This document shows positions 15,991 through 25,152 of a stretch of DNA of 36,365 bases, piece by piece; the first letter of the stretch is position 1, and each line of letters opens with the position of its first letter. Source of the DNA: Desulfuromonadales bacterium (lineage in GTDB: Bacteria; Desulfobacterota; Desulfuromonadia; Desulfuromonadales; JAAXQG01); assembly GCA_012974445.1 (NCBI GenBank), contig JAAXQG010000192.1:1-36365 (forward strand). Reading direction: 5' to 3'. A program made the position numbers and the translations under genes. A model generated the notes under the pieces. The model was not told where the DNA came from, made no database searches, and worked only from the letters and a program-made list of their open reading frames with translations.

Positions 15991-16745
15991 TGCGGCTGCT
16001 CTCTGTTCTTCTCCTGTTATTGGGGCTTTGCGCTTGCGCTGTGCGCCCCCCGGCTCCTGAACTGCCGCCGGGGCTGGATGCAGAAACCCTGGTGTCGGCT
16101 CTTGAAGCTTATGGCGACAGGTACCATACGCTGGAGGCCGAGGTGCGACTGCGGCTGAACGCCGGCGGGAAAAAACTGGCGGCAACCCAGTACCTCTGGG
16201 TGAGCAAGCCTGCCTTTGTTCGGGCCGAGGTGCTCAATCCTTTTGGTTTCGGTGGTCCATTACTCCTTTTTGCCAGCGACGGCGCGACCCTGAGCGTCTT
16301 CTCTCCCGGCAAGGGCACCTTCTACCGGGGGGAGGCTTCGGCGCAAAACCTGATGCGGTTTACCCGCATTCCCCTGCAGGTCTCCGATCTGGTGCGTCTT
16401 GTGCTCTACGAGGTACCGCTGCTGCCCTACGAAAGCAGTCGTGCAGGCATGCGTGAGGGCCTCTATCAGCTGGAACTGCTCGGCCCCGGTCCCAACCGGC
16501 AGCAATTTCTTTTCGACCAGGCTTTGACTTTGACCGAGGCCGGTTATTATCTTGATGATGAGCTTCAGCTTTCCGTCCGGTATGAAGGGCAGGGGGGCTT
16601 TCCCCGGTCCGCCAGTTTTTCCATGCCCCTGTTTGAGACGAAGATCGACATGGAGTTCCTCCAGTCCAAAGTCAATGAGCCCCTGTCCGAAGCCCGTTTC
16701 GATCTCACCCCCCCCGCCGGGGTGCAGATCCTTCCCATTCCCTGA
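15987..16745 (+). CDS. LolB-like/DUF4292 lipoprotein
   Basis: A 252-aa protein with a signal peptide and a cysteine lipobox (LGLCAC, Cys17). The body has the beta-rich LolB/LolA-like pattern: the YHTLEAEVRLRL opening, VRAEVLNPFGFGGPLLLF, and a late half with repeated amphipathic strands. It fits DUF4292, which is related to the outer-membrane lipoprotein insertion protein LolB. A role in lipoprotein handling is inference. It overlaps the TPR gene by 4 bp and precedes the peptide-binding protein gene by 27 bp. Confidence 0.75.
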   Translation: MMRLLSVLLLLLGLCACAVRPPAPELPPGLDAETLVSALEAYGDRYHTLEAEVRLRLNAGGKKLAATQYLWVSKPAFVRAEVLNPFGFGGPLLLFASDGATLSVFSPGKGTFYRGEASAQNLMRFTRIPLQVSDLVRLVLYEVPLLPYESSRAGMREGLYQLELLGPGPNRQQFLFDQALTLTEAGYYLDDELQLSVRYEGQGGFPRSASFSMPLFETKIDMEFLQSKVNEPLSEARFDLTPPAGVQILPIP

Positions 16746-16772
16746 TCGATATTGCACCAGGAGGTCTGCCCC

Positions 16773-18398
16773 GTGCGTTTTTGTATGGTTTTGATTCTGA
16801 TGCTTGTGCTGCTCGGCGGCTGCCGCAAGTCCGAGGAAAATTCTTCTGCCGCCGCGCCTGGGCCCGAGTCCCTGGAGCCGGTCAAGGGCGACACCCTGCT
16901 GATGGGTTCCATCGGGGACGCCAGCAATCTGCTGCCGGTGCTCGCCTCCGATGCCTCTTCCTCGGACATCAACGGCCTGGTCTACAACGGTCTGGTGCGC
17001 TACGACAAGGAGCTGAAGTTCGAAGGGGAGCTGGCCGAGAGCTGGGAGATTTCCGAGGACAACCTGACCTTCACCTTTCATCTGCGAAAAGGGGTCAAGT
17101 GGCATGACGGAGCGCCCTTTACCTCGGCCGATGTGCTCTTTACCTATGAGCTGCTCATCGATCCGAAGACGCCCACGGCCTACGCCGAGCGTTATCTCCA
17201 GGTCGCCTCAGCCGAGGCACCCGACCCCTACACCTTCGTGGTGCGCTACGAAAAGCCCCTGGCTTCGGCGCTGATCAGCTGGGGATTTGCCGTTCACCCG
17301 CGGCATCTGCTCGAAGGGGTGGAGATCACCCAGAGCCCCCTGTCGCGCTCTCCCGTGGGCACAGGCCCTTACAGGTTCGCCCAGTGGCTGCCCGGGGAAA
17401 AGGTGGTGCTGGAGTCCAATCCGGACTACTTCGAGGGGGAGCCCAATCTGCGCCGCATCGTCTATCGCATCATCCCCGATGAGTCGACCATGTTCCTCGA
17501 ACTCAAGGCCGGAGGGCTCGACTACATGGGGCTGTCTCCCCTGCAGTTCGACCGCATGAGCGATTCGGAATCTTTCCGCAAGAAGTTCAATAAGTATCGC
17601 TATCCGGCCTTTGCCTACACCTACCTGGGCTACAACCTGCGAAACCCCCTGTTTGAGGACCGCAGGGTCCGTCAGGCGCTGGGCCACGCCATTGATAAGC
17701 AGGAACTCATCGAAGGGGTCCTGCTCGGGCTCGGACAGGAGGCCACCGGCCCCTACAAACCGGGAACCTGGTCCCATAACCCCGATGTGAAGCGCTACGC
17801 CTTCGATCCGGTAAAGGCCAAGGCCTTGCTGGCCGAGGCAGGCTGGGTCGACACTGACGATGACGGCCTGCTGGATAAGGATGGGCGCCCCTTCGCCTTT
17901 ACCATCGTGACCAATCAGGGTAATGATCAGCGCATCAAAACCGGTGAAATCATACAAATACGCCTCAAGGATATAGGGATCGAGGTGAAGCTGCGGGTCA
18001 TCGAATGGGCCTCCTTCCTGAAGGAATTCATCAACCCCGGAAACTTTGAGGCCACGATCCTGGGCTGGACCGTTCCCATCGACCCCGACGGCTACAATGT
18101 CTGGCATTCCAGCAAGACGGGGCCGGGGGAGCTCAACTTCGTTGGTTTTGCCAACGCCGAAGTGGATGAGCTGCTGGAGAAGGGGCGCCGTAGCCTGGAT
18201 CTGGAGCAGCGCCGGGCCTACTATTACCGTTTTCAGGAGATCCTTGCCGAGGAGCAGCCCTACAATTTCCTCTATGTTCCCGAGACCCTTCCCGTGGTTT
18301 CCAGTCGTTTTCGTGGCATCGAAGTGGCTCCTGCCGGGATCATGCACAACCTGATTGACTGGTATGTGCCTCTGGGGCTGCAGAAATATGCCCGATAA
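16773..18398 (+). CDS. Peptide ABC transporter substrate-binding lipoprotein
   Basis: A 541-aa lipoprotein (LLGGC, Cys17) of the SBP_bac_5 family (DppA/OppA type). Signatures are LAESWEISEDNLTFTFHLRKGVKWHDG near residue 85 and the YLGYNLRNPLFEDRRVRQAL block near residue 285. It captures peptides or similar ligands in the periplasm. The GTG start at 16773 follows AGGAGGTCTGCCCC and begins exactly at a signal peptide; the longer TTG frame would add seven residues ahead of it. It is followed by the two permease genes. No ATPase genes are in the operon, so the transporter must borrow them from elsewhere. Confidence 0.92.
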   Translation: MRFCMVLILMLVLLGGCRKSEENSSAAAPGPESLEPVKGDTLLMGSIGDASNLLPVLASDASSSDINGLVYNGLVRYDKELKFEGELAESWEISEDNLTFTFHLRKGVKWHDGAPFTSADVLFTYELLIDPKTPTAYAERYLQVASAEAPDPYTFVVRYEKPLASALISWGFAVHPRHLLEGVEITQSPLSRSPVGTGPYRFAQWLPGEKVVLESNPDYFEGEPNLRRIVYRIIPDESTMFLELKAGGLDYMGLSPLQFDRMSDSESFRKKFNKYRYPAFAYTYLGYNLRNPLFEDRRVRQALGHAIDKQELIEGVLLGLGQEATGPYKPGTWSHNPDVKRYAFDPVKAKALLAEAGWVDTDDDGLLDKDGRPFAFTIVTNQGNDQRIKTGEIIQIRLKDIGIEVKLRVIEWASFLKEFINPGNFEATILGWTVPIDPDGYNVWHSSKTGPGELNFVGFANAEVDELLEKGRRSLDLEQRRAYYYRFQEILAEEQPYNFLYVPETLPVVSSRFRGIEVAPAGIMHNLIDWYVPLGLQKYAR

Positions 18399-18413
18399 GA
18401 AAGTGCAACGCCC

Positions 18414-19388
18414 ATGCTTCGTTTTCTGATCCGACGACTGCTGATGATGATTCCCCTGATGCTGGGAATCACCCTGATCTCTTTTGTGGTGATCCATCTG
18501 GCCCCGGGGGAGCCCACCGACATGCAGACCCAGCTCAACCCCGAGACCGGTGTGGAGCTGCGCGAGAGACTCCGCGCCCAGTACGATCTGGACAAGCCGC
18601 TGCTGGTGCAGTACGGCAGCTGGCTGGGGCGGCTGGTTCAGTTGGATTTCGGCAAGTCCTTCTCCCAGGACCACCGCCCTGTGGGGGAGAAGGTGCTGGA
18701 GCGCCTCCCCATCACCATCGGTATCAATCTGCTGTCCATCGCGGTGATCCTGCTTGTCAGCGTTCCCATAGGGATTCTCTCGGCTACGAAACAGAACAGC
18801 GGGTTCGACCGGCTGACCACGGTCTTCGTCTTTATCGGCTTTGCCACTCCGTCCTTCTGGCTGGCCCTGCTGCTCATGGATGTTCTGGGCGTTCGCCTGG
18901 GGGTGCTACCCATCTCGGGGATCAAGTCCATGGGGCATGAATATCTGGGGCCCCTGGAGCAGTGGCTTGATACCCTGCGCCACCTGATCCTGCCGGTGTT
19001 CGTCTCCGCCTTCGGGGGGGTGGCAGGCTTTTCCCGGTACATGAGATCCAACATGCTCGAGGTCGTGCGGCAGGATTATATCCTCACCGCACGCGCCAAG
19101 GGGCTGGGAGAGCGGGCGGTGATCTACCGTCACGCGCTGCGCAACGCTCTGCTGCCCGTCATCACCATCCTGGGGCTTTCGGTTCCCGGGCTCATCGGCG
19201 GCAGCGTTATCTTTGAAACCATTTTCGCCATCCCCGGCATGGGCAAGCTCTTCTACGACGGGGTCATGATGCGGGACTACCCCCTGATCATGGGGATTCT
19301 GGTCATCGGAGCCTTTCTGACTCTGGTTGGAAACCTGCTGGCCGATCTGGGGTACGCTCTGGCCGATCCGAGGATTCGCAATGCCTGA
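18414..19388 (+). CDS. Peptide ABC transporter permease (DppB/OppB type)
   Basis: A 324-aa inner-membrane permease with the typical start [21 protein letters not shown], an HLAPG segment and about six membrane helices. The ATPase-docking loop is [33 protein letters not shown] (positions about 218-250), with the EAA motif of this transporter class. It overlaps the next permease by 8 bp. Confidence 0.94.
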   Translation: MLRFLIRRLLMMIPLMLGITLISFVVIHLAPGEPTDMQTQLNPETGVELRERLRAQYDLDKPLLVQYGSWLGRLVQLDFGKSFSQDHRPVGEKVLERLPITIGINLLSIAVILLVSVPIGILSATKQNSGFDRLTTVFVFIGFATPSFWLALLLMDVLGVRLGVLPISGIKSMGHEYLGPLEQWLDTLRHLILPVFVSAFGGVAGFSRYMRSNMLEVVRQDYILTARAKGLGERAVIYRHALRNALLPVITILGLSVPGLIGGSVIFETIFAIPGMGKLFYDGVMMRDYPLIMGILVIGAFLTLVGNLLADLGYALADPRIRNA

Positions 19389-20256
19389 TCCGTACAATAC
19401 GATGACTGAGATGGCTGCCTCCGGGGGAGGCAACCAGTTCTGGACGGCCCTGCGCCGCAATCGCATGGCCATGGCCGGTGCTGCCATCGTGGCCTTCATG
19501 TCCCTGCTGGCCCTTCTGGCGCCAGTGCTGGGGCAGAGCCCCGAGTATATCGACGTGAGCCTGCAGCTCTCTGCCCCCAATGCCCAGCACTGGTTCGGCA
19601 CCGATGATCTGGGGCGCGACGTGCTGGCCCGCATTCTCTACGGTGCAAGAATCTCCCTGCTGGTGGGTTTCGTGGCCGTGGGCATCGCGACCCTCATCGG
19701 CATTGTGCTCGGGGCCCTCGCCGGGTACTACGGCGGCATCGTCGACGGGCTGATCATGCGCTTTGTCGACATCATGCTCTGTTTTCCCTCCTTCTTCCTG
19801 ATCCTGGCGGTCATCGCCTTTCTGGAACCGTCCATCTGGAACATCATGGTCATCATCGGTCTCACGGGCTGGATGGGGGTCGCCCGGCTGGTACGAGCCG
19901 AGTTCCTGAGTCTTCGGGAGCGGGAGTTTGTTCAGGCCGTGCGGGTCATCGGGGCCTCCGACGCCCGTATTATCTTCCGTCATCTGCTGCCCAACGCCCT
20001 GTCTCCCGTACTGGTCTCTGCGACCCTGGGGGTCGGCGGGGCGATTCTCACCGAAAGTGCCCTGTCTTTTCTGGGCATCGGCGTCCAGCCCCCGACTCCC
20101 TCCTGGGGCAACATGCTTATCGTGGGCAAGCAGACTCTGGGAGAGGCCTGGTGGCTCTCGGTCTTCCCCGGTTTCGCCATCCTGATAACGGTGCTGGGCT
20201 ATAACCTGCTGGGCGAGGGAATCCGTGATGCCCTCGATCCGCGACTAAAGGATTAA
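19381..20256 (+). CDS. Peptide ABC transporter permease (DppC/OppC type)
   Basis: A 291-aa second permease. Family marks are [27 protein letters not shown] at about 59-85, the EAA loop with [25 protein letters not shown], and the ending PSWGNMLI with [11 protein letters not shown]. The ATG at 19381 overlaps the dppB-like stop and gives a normal N-terminus; upstream starts lie in the other gene. Together with the two preceding genes it would form a complete permease once paired with ATPases. Confidence 0.94.
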   Translation: MPDPYNTMTEMAASGGGNQFWTALRRNRMAMAGAAIVAFMSLLALLAPVLGQSPEYIDVSLQLSAPNAQHWFGTDDLGRDVLARILYGARISLLVGFVAVGIATLIGIVLGALAGYYGGIVDGLIMRFVDIMLCFPSFFLILAVIAFLEPSIWNIMVIIGLTGWMGVARLVRAEFLSLREREFVQAVRVIGASDARIIFRHLLPNALSPVLVSATLGVGGAILTESALSFLGIGVQPPTPSWGNMLIVGKQTLGEAWWLSVFPGFAILITVLGYNLLGEGIRDALDPRLKD

Positions 20257-20262
20257 CCCGTC

Positions 20263-20703
20263 GTGACCAAACCTCTGTGTCTTTCCACTAATGATCTCAC
20301 TCCGGCTCAGCTCATCGAGCTGAGGTGCCGGGCCTTTGTATCGGGGGACTTCGAAGCCGTCTTTGACAGCTACCACCCCGAGTCCAGTTTTAGGGCCCAC
20401 TTTCGCTCCAGGCAGGAGTACCTCGACTACGGCCAGCAGATGCTGGGCGATTTTACCATCCTGTCCTGGAGTATTCTTCGGGTTGAGGAGCCTTCGGGTA
20501 GAGAAACCCGTGTTCTCTATCGCCTCAAATCCCTGTGCCAGGGACAGCCTCAGGATACTCTGGAGCTCGCCGGGCTGGTTCAAACCGAGCAGGGCTGGCG
20601 CTACCTCTGGGGGGAAAAACTTCCCCGTGAAGTCTTTAATGGGCCGGTGGATCAGGTCCCTTTCAGCCTCTTCGAGCAGACCGAAGGGGTGATGAGGTTT
20701 TAG
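20263..20703 (+). CDS. YchJ-like (NTF2-fold) protein
   Basis: A 146-aa soluble protein. Its middle resembles the YchJ/UPF0225 domain: RCRAFVSGDFEAVFDSYHPES, then a region around SWSILRVEE and a C-terminal GWRYLWGEK. It lacks the two SEC-C zinc motifs that flank this domain in full-length YchJ. The function of the fold in this family is unknown. It starts with GTG 6 bp after the permease and is 1 bp from the cupin gene, so all are probably co-transcribed. Confidence 0.7.
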   Translation: MTKPLCLSTNDLTPAQLIELRCRAFVSGDFEAVFDSYHPESSFRAHFRSRQEYLDYGQQMLGDFTILSWSILRVEEPSGRETRVLYRLKSLCQGQPQDTLELAGLVQTEQGWRYLWGEKLPREVFNGPVDQVPFSLFEQTEGVMRF

Positions 20704-20704
20704 G

Positions 20705-21190
20705 ATGAAGGACCAAACCACCACCGCGCTGGATATTTGCCTCCTCGATGCATTGCAGAGCCAGGCTCAGAAGAGCCCTCGGGCACGGATGAATCACAAC
20801 CTGCACGAGCAACTCGAAGATCCCTGCCAGCGCCTGCTCGTGGCCATGGAGCCACGAAGCTATGTGCCCGTCCATCGCCACCTGACCCCTTCCAAGGCGG
20901 AGACCTTTCTGGTGCTGCGTGGCCGCATCGCCCTGATTGTTTTTGACGACCGGGGGACGCCGGAGCCGGCTCTGATCCTGGCTCCGGATGCGGGCAGTTT
21001 CGGGGCCCATATCCCGGCGGGGCGCTGGCACACGGTGATCTCTCTGGAGCCGGGCAGCGCTTTTTTTGAGTGCAAGGAGGGACCGTACCAGCCGATTCCC
21101 GAAGAGGACCTTGCCCCCTGGGCGCCGGTCCCCGATGATCAGCAGTCTTGTCTCGACTATCTCGAGACTCTCAGGGCACTTTGTTCTTGA
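20705..21190 (+). CDS. WbuC-type cupin metalloprotein
   Basis: A 161-aa cupin. The likely metal ligands are His57 and His59 in PVHRHLTPSKAETF with Glu66, and His109 in PAGRWHTVISLEPGSAFFECKEGPY. The latter string matches the WbuC family, often found in O-antigen clusters but not limited to them. The reaction is not known. Its 3' end lies close to or overlaps the thioesterase frame, depending on the start chosen there. Confidence 0.82.
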   Translation: MKDQTTTALDICLLDALQSQAQKSPRARMNHNLHEQLEDPCQRLLVAMEPRSYVPVHRHLTPSKAETFLVLRGRIALIVFDDRGTPEPALILAPDAGSFGAHIPAGRWHTVISLEPGSAFFECKEGPYQPIPEEDLAPWAPVPDDQQSCLDYLETLRALCS

Positions 21191-21225
21191 GCTCTTCCCC
21201 CTGGATCGACGAGGAGATCTTCGCC

Positions 21226-21681
21226 GTGGACGGATTTTATTTTTCTATCCCCTATCAGGTACGCATCAGCGATATCAACTACGGAGGCCATGTCTCCAAT
21301 GCGGCGGTGCTGAGTTATTTTCAGGATGCCCGCATCGCCTACCTGGGGCACATCGGCCCCTGGAGCGAACTCGATATCGGGGGGGGCTGCGGCATCATTC
21401 TGCCCGAAGCCCAGGTGCGCTATCTGGCCGAGATGTTTCTGGGCGATAAGCTGCGCATCGGTGTGCGGGTCGAGGCTATGGGGCGCTCTTCCTTCAAGAT
21501 GGCCTACCGTATCGAACGGGACGGGACGGCGACGGCCGAAGGCACGACCGCACTGGTTTGTTTCGACTATGAGCGCCGCCGCCCCCGGCGTCTGGATGAG
21601 GCATTCGTTAAAGCGTTGCAGCAATTTGAGGGGGAAACTCTATCGGAGCAAAGAGCTCAGAAGGGGGAGGGGAAGTCATGA
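21226..21681 (+). CDS. Acyl-CoA thioesterase-like hotdog protein
   Basis: A 151-aa protein of the 4-hydroxybenzoyl-CoA thioesterase/YbgC-like hotdog group. The signature VRISDINYGGHVSNAAVLSYFQDARI at about 12-37 carries the catalytic-loop aspartate and the helix of the fold. Such enzymes cleave short- or medium-chain or aromatic acyl-CoA esters. The GTG at 21226 is preceded by GAGGAGATC at good spacing and gives the usual short N-terminus; TTG starts at 21181 or 21148 would overlap the cupin gene. It overlaps the zinc-ribbon gene (ATGA). Confidence 0.82.
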   Translation: MDGFYFSIPYQVRISDINYGGHVSNAAVLSYFQDARIAYLGHIGPWSELDIGGGCGIILPEAQVRYLAEMFLGDKLRIGVRVEAMGRSSFKMAYRIERDGTATAEGTTALVCFDYERRRPRRLDEAFVKALQQFEGETLSEQRAQKGEGKS

Positions 21682-21863
21682 AGGAGTTTCGCATCTGTCC
21701 AGGTTGTGGTTATGAGCGGGGATTTCATGTCTATCTGATGCAGCACCAGGAGGGGGAGACACGCCTGGGGCTCATTTGTCCGAGCTGCGGCGCATCCTAT
21801 GATCCTGACTGGGTCAGCAAGGAAATCGGAACCCTGCCCCCGCAAAAAGGTCCTGGGTTCTAA
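21678..21863 (+). CDS. Small zinc-ribbon protein
   Basis: A 61-aa protein with two CxxC knuckles, CPGCG near residue 8 and CPSCG near residue 34, spaced as a single zinc ribbon. I do not recognise a named family. It is translationally coupled to the thioesterase (ATGA overlap), so it is likely real despite its size. A chaperone- or adaptor-like role is only a guess. Confidence 0.72.
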   Translation: MKEFRICPGCGYERGFHVYLMQHQEGETRLGLICPSCGASYDPDWVSKEIGTLPPQKGPGF

Positions 21864-21895
21864 GCCCTTTGGCAGATATAGGGCTGTTTCTTTTC
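21863..21895 (+). terminator. Weak terminator-like hairpin before the HDOD gene
   Basis: AGCCCT (21863-21868) can pair with AGGGCT (21880-21885), followed by a T-rich but interrupted run. A short stem with a 11-base loop, so termination would be partial. Confidence 0.4.
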
Positions 21896-21896
21896 C

Positions 21897-21925
21897 TTGA
21901 TCGGTGTTAATATGGTTTGTTTAAA
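21897..21925 (+). promoter_or_regulatory. Possible promoter for the HDOD gene
   Basis: TTGATC (21897-21902) and TTTAAA (21920-21925) are 17 bases apart in a very AT-rich stretch, directly after the weak hairpin and about 40 bp before the start codon. Confidence 0.4.
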
Positions 21926-21963
21926 ATTTTGAATAATTCTATGTGTCTACACGGGAGTCAATG

Positions 21964-22815
21964 ATGGATTCTCAACTTCGTGCGATGATCAACGAGATTG
22001 GCGATCTGCCTCCCATGCCGGTGGTGGCTGTCAAGGTCATGAAGCTGCTTCAGGAGCCGACCACCGATGCTGATCTTCTGGCCCGGACTATTTCCGCCGA
22101 CGCGGCGGTCTCGGCCCAAATTCTCAAAATTGCCAATTCCTCCTTCTACAGCATGAGCCGCCAGATCAAGAGCCTCGAAAACGCCATCGTCATCCTCGGG
22201 GAGAAGACCCTCAAGAGCGTGCTTCTGGCCGCCAGTCTCAAGGGGGTGAACAAGAGATACGGGCTGCTGGAAAAAATGTTTTGGGAGGATTCCATCGGCT
22301 GCGCCATCGGTTCGCGTCTGATTGCATCGAAGATCCCCGGGATCGACGCCGAGGAGGCTTTTCTTGCCGGGCTCTTTCGCCATCTTGGCAAGGTGGTGAT
22401 GAATAACTGGAAACCCCAGGATTACCTGGAAGTGGTTCAGGCCAGTTACAAAAAAAGCGGACGTATCAGCGAGCTGGAACGAGAGCATTTCCCCTTCACC
22501 CATGCTCAGGTAGGGGCTGCTGTTCTGGAAAAATGGTACTTTGATCCCTCATTGGTCTCGGCGGTTCTACATCATTCCGATCTTTCCATCGAGCCCGGGG
22601 ACGATATGACGGCCTATCACCTTGCAGCCATTGTCAATATTTCCGGCGCTCTGTGCCGCATTCTCGGTATCGGCCAGCGCTCTCCTGATCAGGAGCTCGC
22701 CCCCGAGAGGACCGAAGGGGCCTACGCCCTGGGTATGGATCGCGTGCGTTGCGATGAAATTTTGGCTGAGATGCAGAGTGTTTTTGAGGCCAATCAGGAG
22801 TTCTTCGCCAGCTGA
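21964..22815 (+). CDS. HDOD-domain signalling protein
   Basis: A 283-aa protein consisting almost entirely of an HDOD domain: the opening IGDLPPMPVVAVKVMKLL, the ANSSFYSMSRQIKSLENAIVILG block and the later AVLHHSD, which mimics a metal-site histidine pair. HDOD proteins are non-catalytic relatives of HD phosphohydrolases and act in signalling and chemotaxis-like regulation. No second domain is present. The ATG at 21964 is 6 bases after GGGAG; an ATG at 21961 and a GTG at 21943 are in frame but less well spaced. It precedes the amidohydrolase by 34 bp. Confidence 0.9.
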   Translation: MDSQLRAMINEIGDLPPMPVVAVKVMKLLQEPTTDADLLARTISADAAVSAQILKIANSSFYSMSRQIKSLENAIVILGEKTLKSVLLAASLKGVNKRYGLLEKMFWEDSIGCAIGSRLIASKIPGIDAEEAFLAGLFRHLGKVVMNNWKPQDYLEVVQASYKKSGRISELEREHFPFTHAQVGAAVLEKWYFDPSLVSAVLHHSDLSIEPGDDMTAYHLAAIVNISGALCRILGIGQRSPDQELAPERTEGAYALGMDRVRCDEILAEMQSVFEANQEFFAS

Positions 22816-22849
22816 GCCCCTTCTCTTCGGGAGCCAGACTGAGGTTTTC

Positions 22850-24133
22850 ATGCAAACAACCCTTTTTCGCGCCAGCAGGATTCTCTCCCGCAGCAGCAGG
22901 CTGCACGAAGATGCAGCCCTGGCCGTGCAGGCGGGGCGCATTGTGGCTCTGGGGCCCTATACTGAGCTTCGCATCGATTACCCTCAAGCCCGGCTCGTCG
23001 ATTTTGGTGATGCTCTGCTGCTTCCCCCTCTGGTCAATGCCCATTGCCATCTGGAGCTGACCCATTTCCCCCACTGGCTGAGCTCATCAGAGCAGACCGA
23101 GATACCCCGCACTTTCGTCGACTGGATCAAGCAGGTCATCCGCATCAAACGGGGCTGCTTGCCCGAGCAGCTCAGCGCCTCCATCTCCCAGGGGCTGAGA
23201 GACTCTCTAGCTTACGGCACCGGGGCTCTGGGTGACAATCTCAGCATCTCTTCTTTGTCTTTCGCCTATGACGAATCCCCTCTGCTCGGCAGGTTCTATC
23301 TGGAAACTCTGGGAATAGATCCGGAGCAGACCGAACCCTCCTGTGTCGCTCTGCTTGAGCAGGCAGGGCAGGGGGCGCGAGGGATGCTTCAGCCAGGGCT
23401 GGCACCTCATTCGCCCTACACCCTGAGCAGCGCTTACCTGAAACAGGTTGCAGCCAGGGCCAGGCAGCACGGTCTCCCTCTGTCGATCCACCTTGCCGAG
23501 TCCCCGGATGAGACGCAGTTTTTACTGGGTTCAGCAGGGGCCATAGCCGATGAGCTCTATCCCTTTGTGGGATGGGGCGACAGGGTTCCTCCTGCTGCCG
23601 CCCTTCGTCCCGTTCCCTATCTGCTGGAGCATCTGGACAGCAGGCCTGCCACCCTGCTGGTTCATGGCGTTCATGTCAATCAAGACGAAATCCGCACTCT
23701 GGCCGCTACCGGCGCTACGGTCGTACTCTGTCCCCGCTCCAATCACAACCTTGGGGTCGGGGAGGCGCCGATTGCGCAATATCTGGAGCAGGGGGTCCCC
23801 CTGGCGCTGGGAACCGATAGTCTGGCCAGTGTGCCGAGTCTTTCCCTCTGGGACGAAATTTCCTTTCTGCGCAGCCGCATCCCCCGGAGTCTGGACCCCG
23901 CTCTCCTTCTCCATATGGCAACTCTGGGCGGCGCCCGGGCGCTGGGGCTTGATGGAGAGATGGGGACCCTGGAGCCCGGCTGGGGAGCCCACTTTCAGGT
24001 GCTTCGGCCGCCTGCGAGCATCGCAGCAGAGCAGCTTTTGGAAGCCCTCTGCCATGAGGGGGGCTCCTGGCCTCTGGATGCCCTGTATCTTGGCGGCGTG
24101 AACCGGTTGCAAAAAGGCGGTACACTCGATTAG
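22850..24133 (+). CDS. Amidohydrolase; possibly aminodeoxyfutalosine deaminase
   Basis: A 427-aa metal-dependent amidohydrolase. Metal and catalytic residues are visible as His65 and His67 in NAHCHLELTH, His214 in SIHLAES, a histidine near 270 in LVHGVHVN and an Asp near 321 in LGTDSLAS. The closest picture I can recall is the TRZ/ATZ group, which in deltaproteobacteria includes the futalosine-pathway deaminase MqnX used for menaquinone synthesis. That assignment is inference: no other mqn gene is in the window. The ATG at 22850 follows GAGG at short spacing; upstream frame extensions overlap the HDOD gene. Confidence 0.8.
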   Translation: MQTTLFRASRILSRSSRLHEDAALAVQAGRIVALGPYTELRIDYPQARLVDFGDALLLPPLVNAHCHLELTHFPHWLSSSEQTEIPRTFVDWIKQVIRIKRGCLPEQLSASISQGLRDSLAYGTGALGDNLSISSLSFAYDESPLLGRFYLETLGIDPEQTEPSCVALLEQAGQGARGMLQPGLAPHSPYTLSSAYLKQVAARARQHGLPLSIHLAESPDETQFLLGSAGAIADELYPFVGWGDRVPPAAALRPVPYLLEHLDSRPATLLVHGVHVNQDEIRTLAATGATVVLCPRSNHNLGVGEAPIAQYLEQGVPLALGTDSLASVPSLSLWDEISFLRSRIPRSLDPALLLHMATLGGARALGLDGEMGTLEPGWGAHFQVLRPPASIAAEQLLEALCHEGGSWPLDALYLGGVNRLQKGGTLD

Positions 24134-24182
24134 AATGTTTCGTTGCGCCTCAGAAGCCGGAGCGCCAGGAAGGGAGGCTGTC

Positions 24183-24626
24183 ATGATCGAAGAAAGTGGA
24201 ACCGTCGTTGAGCTCAGAGGCAAGCACGTCGCTTTGGTGATCTGTAAAAAGAGCAGCTTCTGTAAAAATTGCGCCTCCATGGAGAGCTGTCACATAGGCA
24301 GCGACAACAGGACCATGAGTGTGGAAGCCCAGAACAACCTGGGAGCCCAGGTGGGCGACAGCGTGAAAATTCAGACCAGTTCGAAGCATTTTTTGCAGTC
24401 TTCGTTCCTGCTCTATATACTCCCGCTTGTGGGCCTGGTCGCGGGAGCCCTGCTCGGCAAGGGCCTCGGGGAGCGCTTCGCAGGGGGGATGGATCCCGAT
24501 CTGCTCTCGGCTCTCATGGGCACGGGGTTTCTCGTCGGAGCCTTCCTCCTGATCAAAATCGCCAGCCGTGCCATCCCCAAGGACAGCTACATGCCAAGAA
24601 TTACCGAAATCATTATCGGAGACTGA
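24183..24626 (+). CDS. SoxR-reducing/RseC family membrane protein
   Basis: A 147-aa protein with the RseC layout: a short N-terminal domain containing four cysteines (Cys21, 27, 30 and 36; CKNCASMESC), then two membrane segments at about 70-90 and 105-125. RseC relatives act in redox control of SoxR or with the Rnf complex. The ATG at 24183 follows GGGAGGCTGT. It lies between the amidohydrolase and smpB in one tight run. Confidence 0.88.
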   Translation: MIEESGTVVELRGKHVALVICKKSSFCKNCASMESCHIGSDNRTMSVEAQNNLGAQVGDSVKIQTSSKHFLQSSFLLYILPLVGLVAGALLGKGLGERFAGGMDPDLLSALMGTGFLVGAFLLIKIASRAIPKDSYMPRITEIIIGD

Positions 24627-24631
24627 TATCT

Positions 24632-25087
24632 GTGGGAATAAAACTCATCGCCAGCAACAAGAAGGCCTATCACGAATATTATATCGACGAGACCTTTGAA
24701 GCGGGCATCATGCTGCTGGGCTCTGAGGTCAAGTCGCTGCGCCTGGGCAACATCAACCTCAAAGATTGTTTCTGTCGCGTCAAAAATGGCGAAGTCTGGC
24801 TCAATAACGCTCACATCAGCCCCTATGAGATGGCGAACCGGGAAAATCACGATCCTACCCGGGTGCGCAAGCTTCTCCTGCACGGCACCGAGATCGCCAA
24901 GATTGTCAAAAAAGTCGATACCAGGGGATTCTCGCTGATCCCAACTAAAATCTATTTCAAAAACAGTCTGGTCAAAGTCGAAATAGGCCTTGGTCGTGGG
25001 AAGCAGGGGCACGACAAGCGCCATAGCCTCAAGCAGAAAGAGGCTACGCGCGATGTCGCCCGTGCCTTGAAGGAGAGGGATCGCTGA
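24632..25087 (+). CDS. smpB: SsrA-binding protein SmpB
   Basis: Binds tmRNA and directs it to stalled ribosomes during trans-translation. The protein has 151 aa, the usual length. It has the family start KLIASNKKAYHEYYIDE, the core GIMLLGSEVKSLRLGNINLKD and the C-terminal tail with LGRGKQGHDKR followed by a basic helix. The GTG at 24632 is the only start that gives the family N-terminus, with GGAG about 10 bases before it. No tmRNA gene is seen nearby. A strong terminator follows and marks the end of the core-like region. Confidence 0.96.
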   Translation: MGIKLIASNKKAYHEYYIDETFEAGIMLLGSEVKSLRLGNINLKDCFCRVKNGEVWLNNAHISPYEMANRENHDPTRVRKLLLHGTEIAKIVKKVDTRGFSLIPTKIYFKNSLVKVEIGLGRGKQGHDKRHSLKQKEATRDVARALKERDR

Positions 25088-25111
25088 AAGCGGCCCCTAT
25101 TGAAGTAAATA

Positions 25112-25150
25112 AAAAAGGCGCGTTCTTCTTTCGAAGAGCGCGCCTTTTTC
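25112..25150. terminator. Bidirectional terminator after smpB
   Basis: AAAAAGGCGCG (25112-25122) pairs with CGCGCCTTTTT (25139-25149), and TCTTC/GAAGA extends the stem. A and T runs on opposite sides let it end both smpB and transcripts coming from the chemoreceptor gene. Confidence 0.92.
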
Positions 25151-25152
25151 AA

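Noticed and set aside
17208-18674. 488-aa open frame on the - strand
   Set aside because: Antisense to the peptide-binding protein and dppB-like genes, with no ribosome site and no motif.
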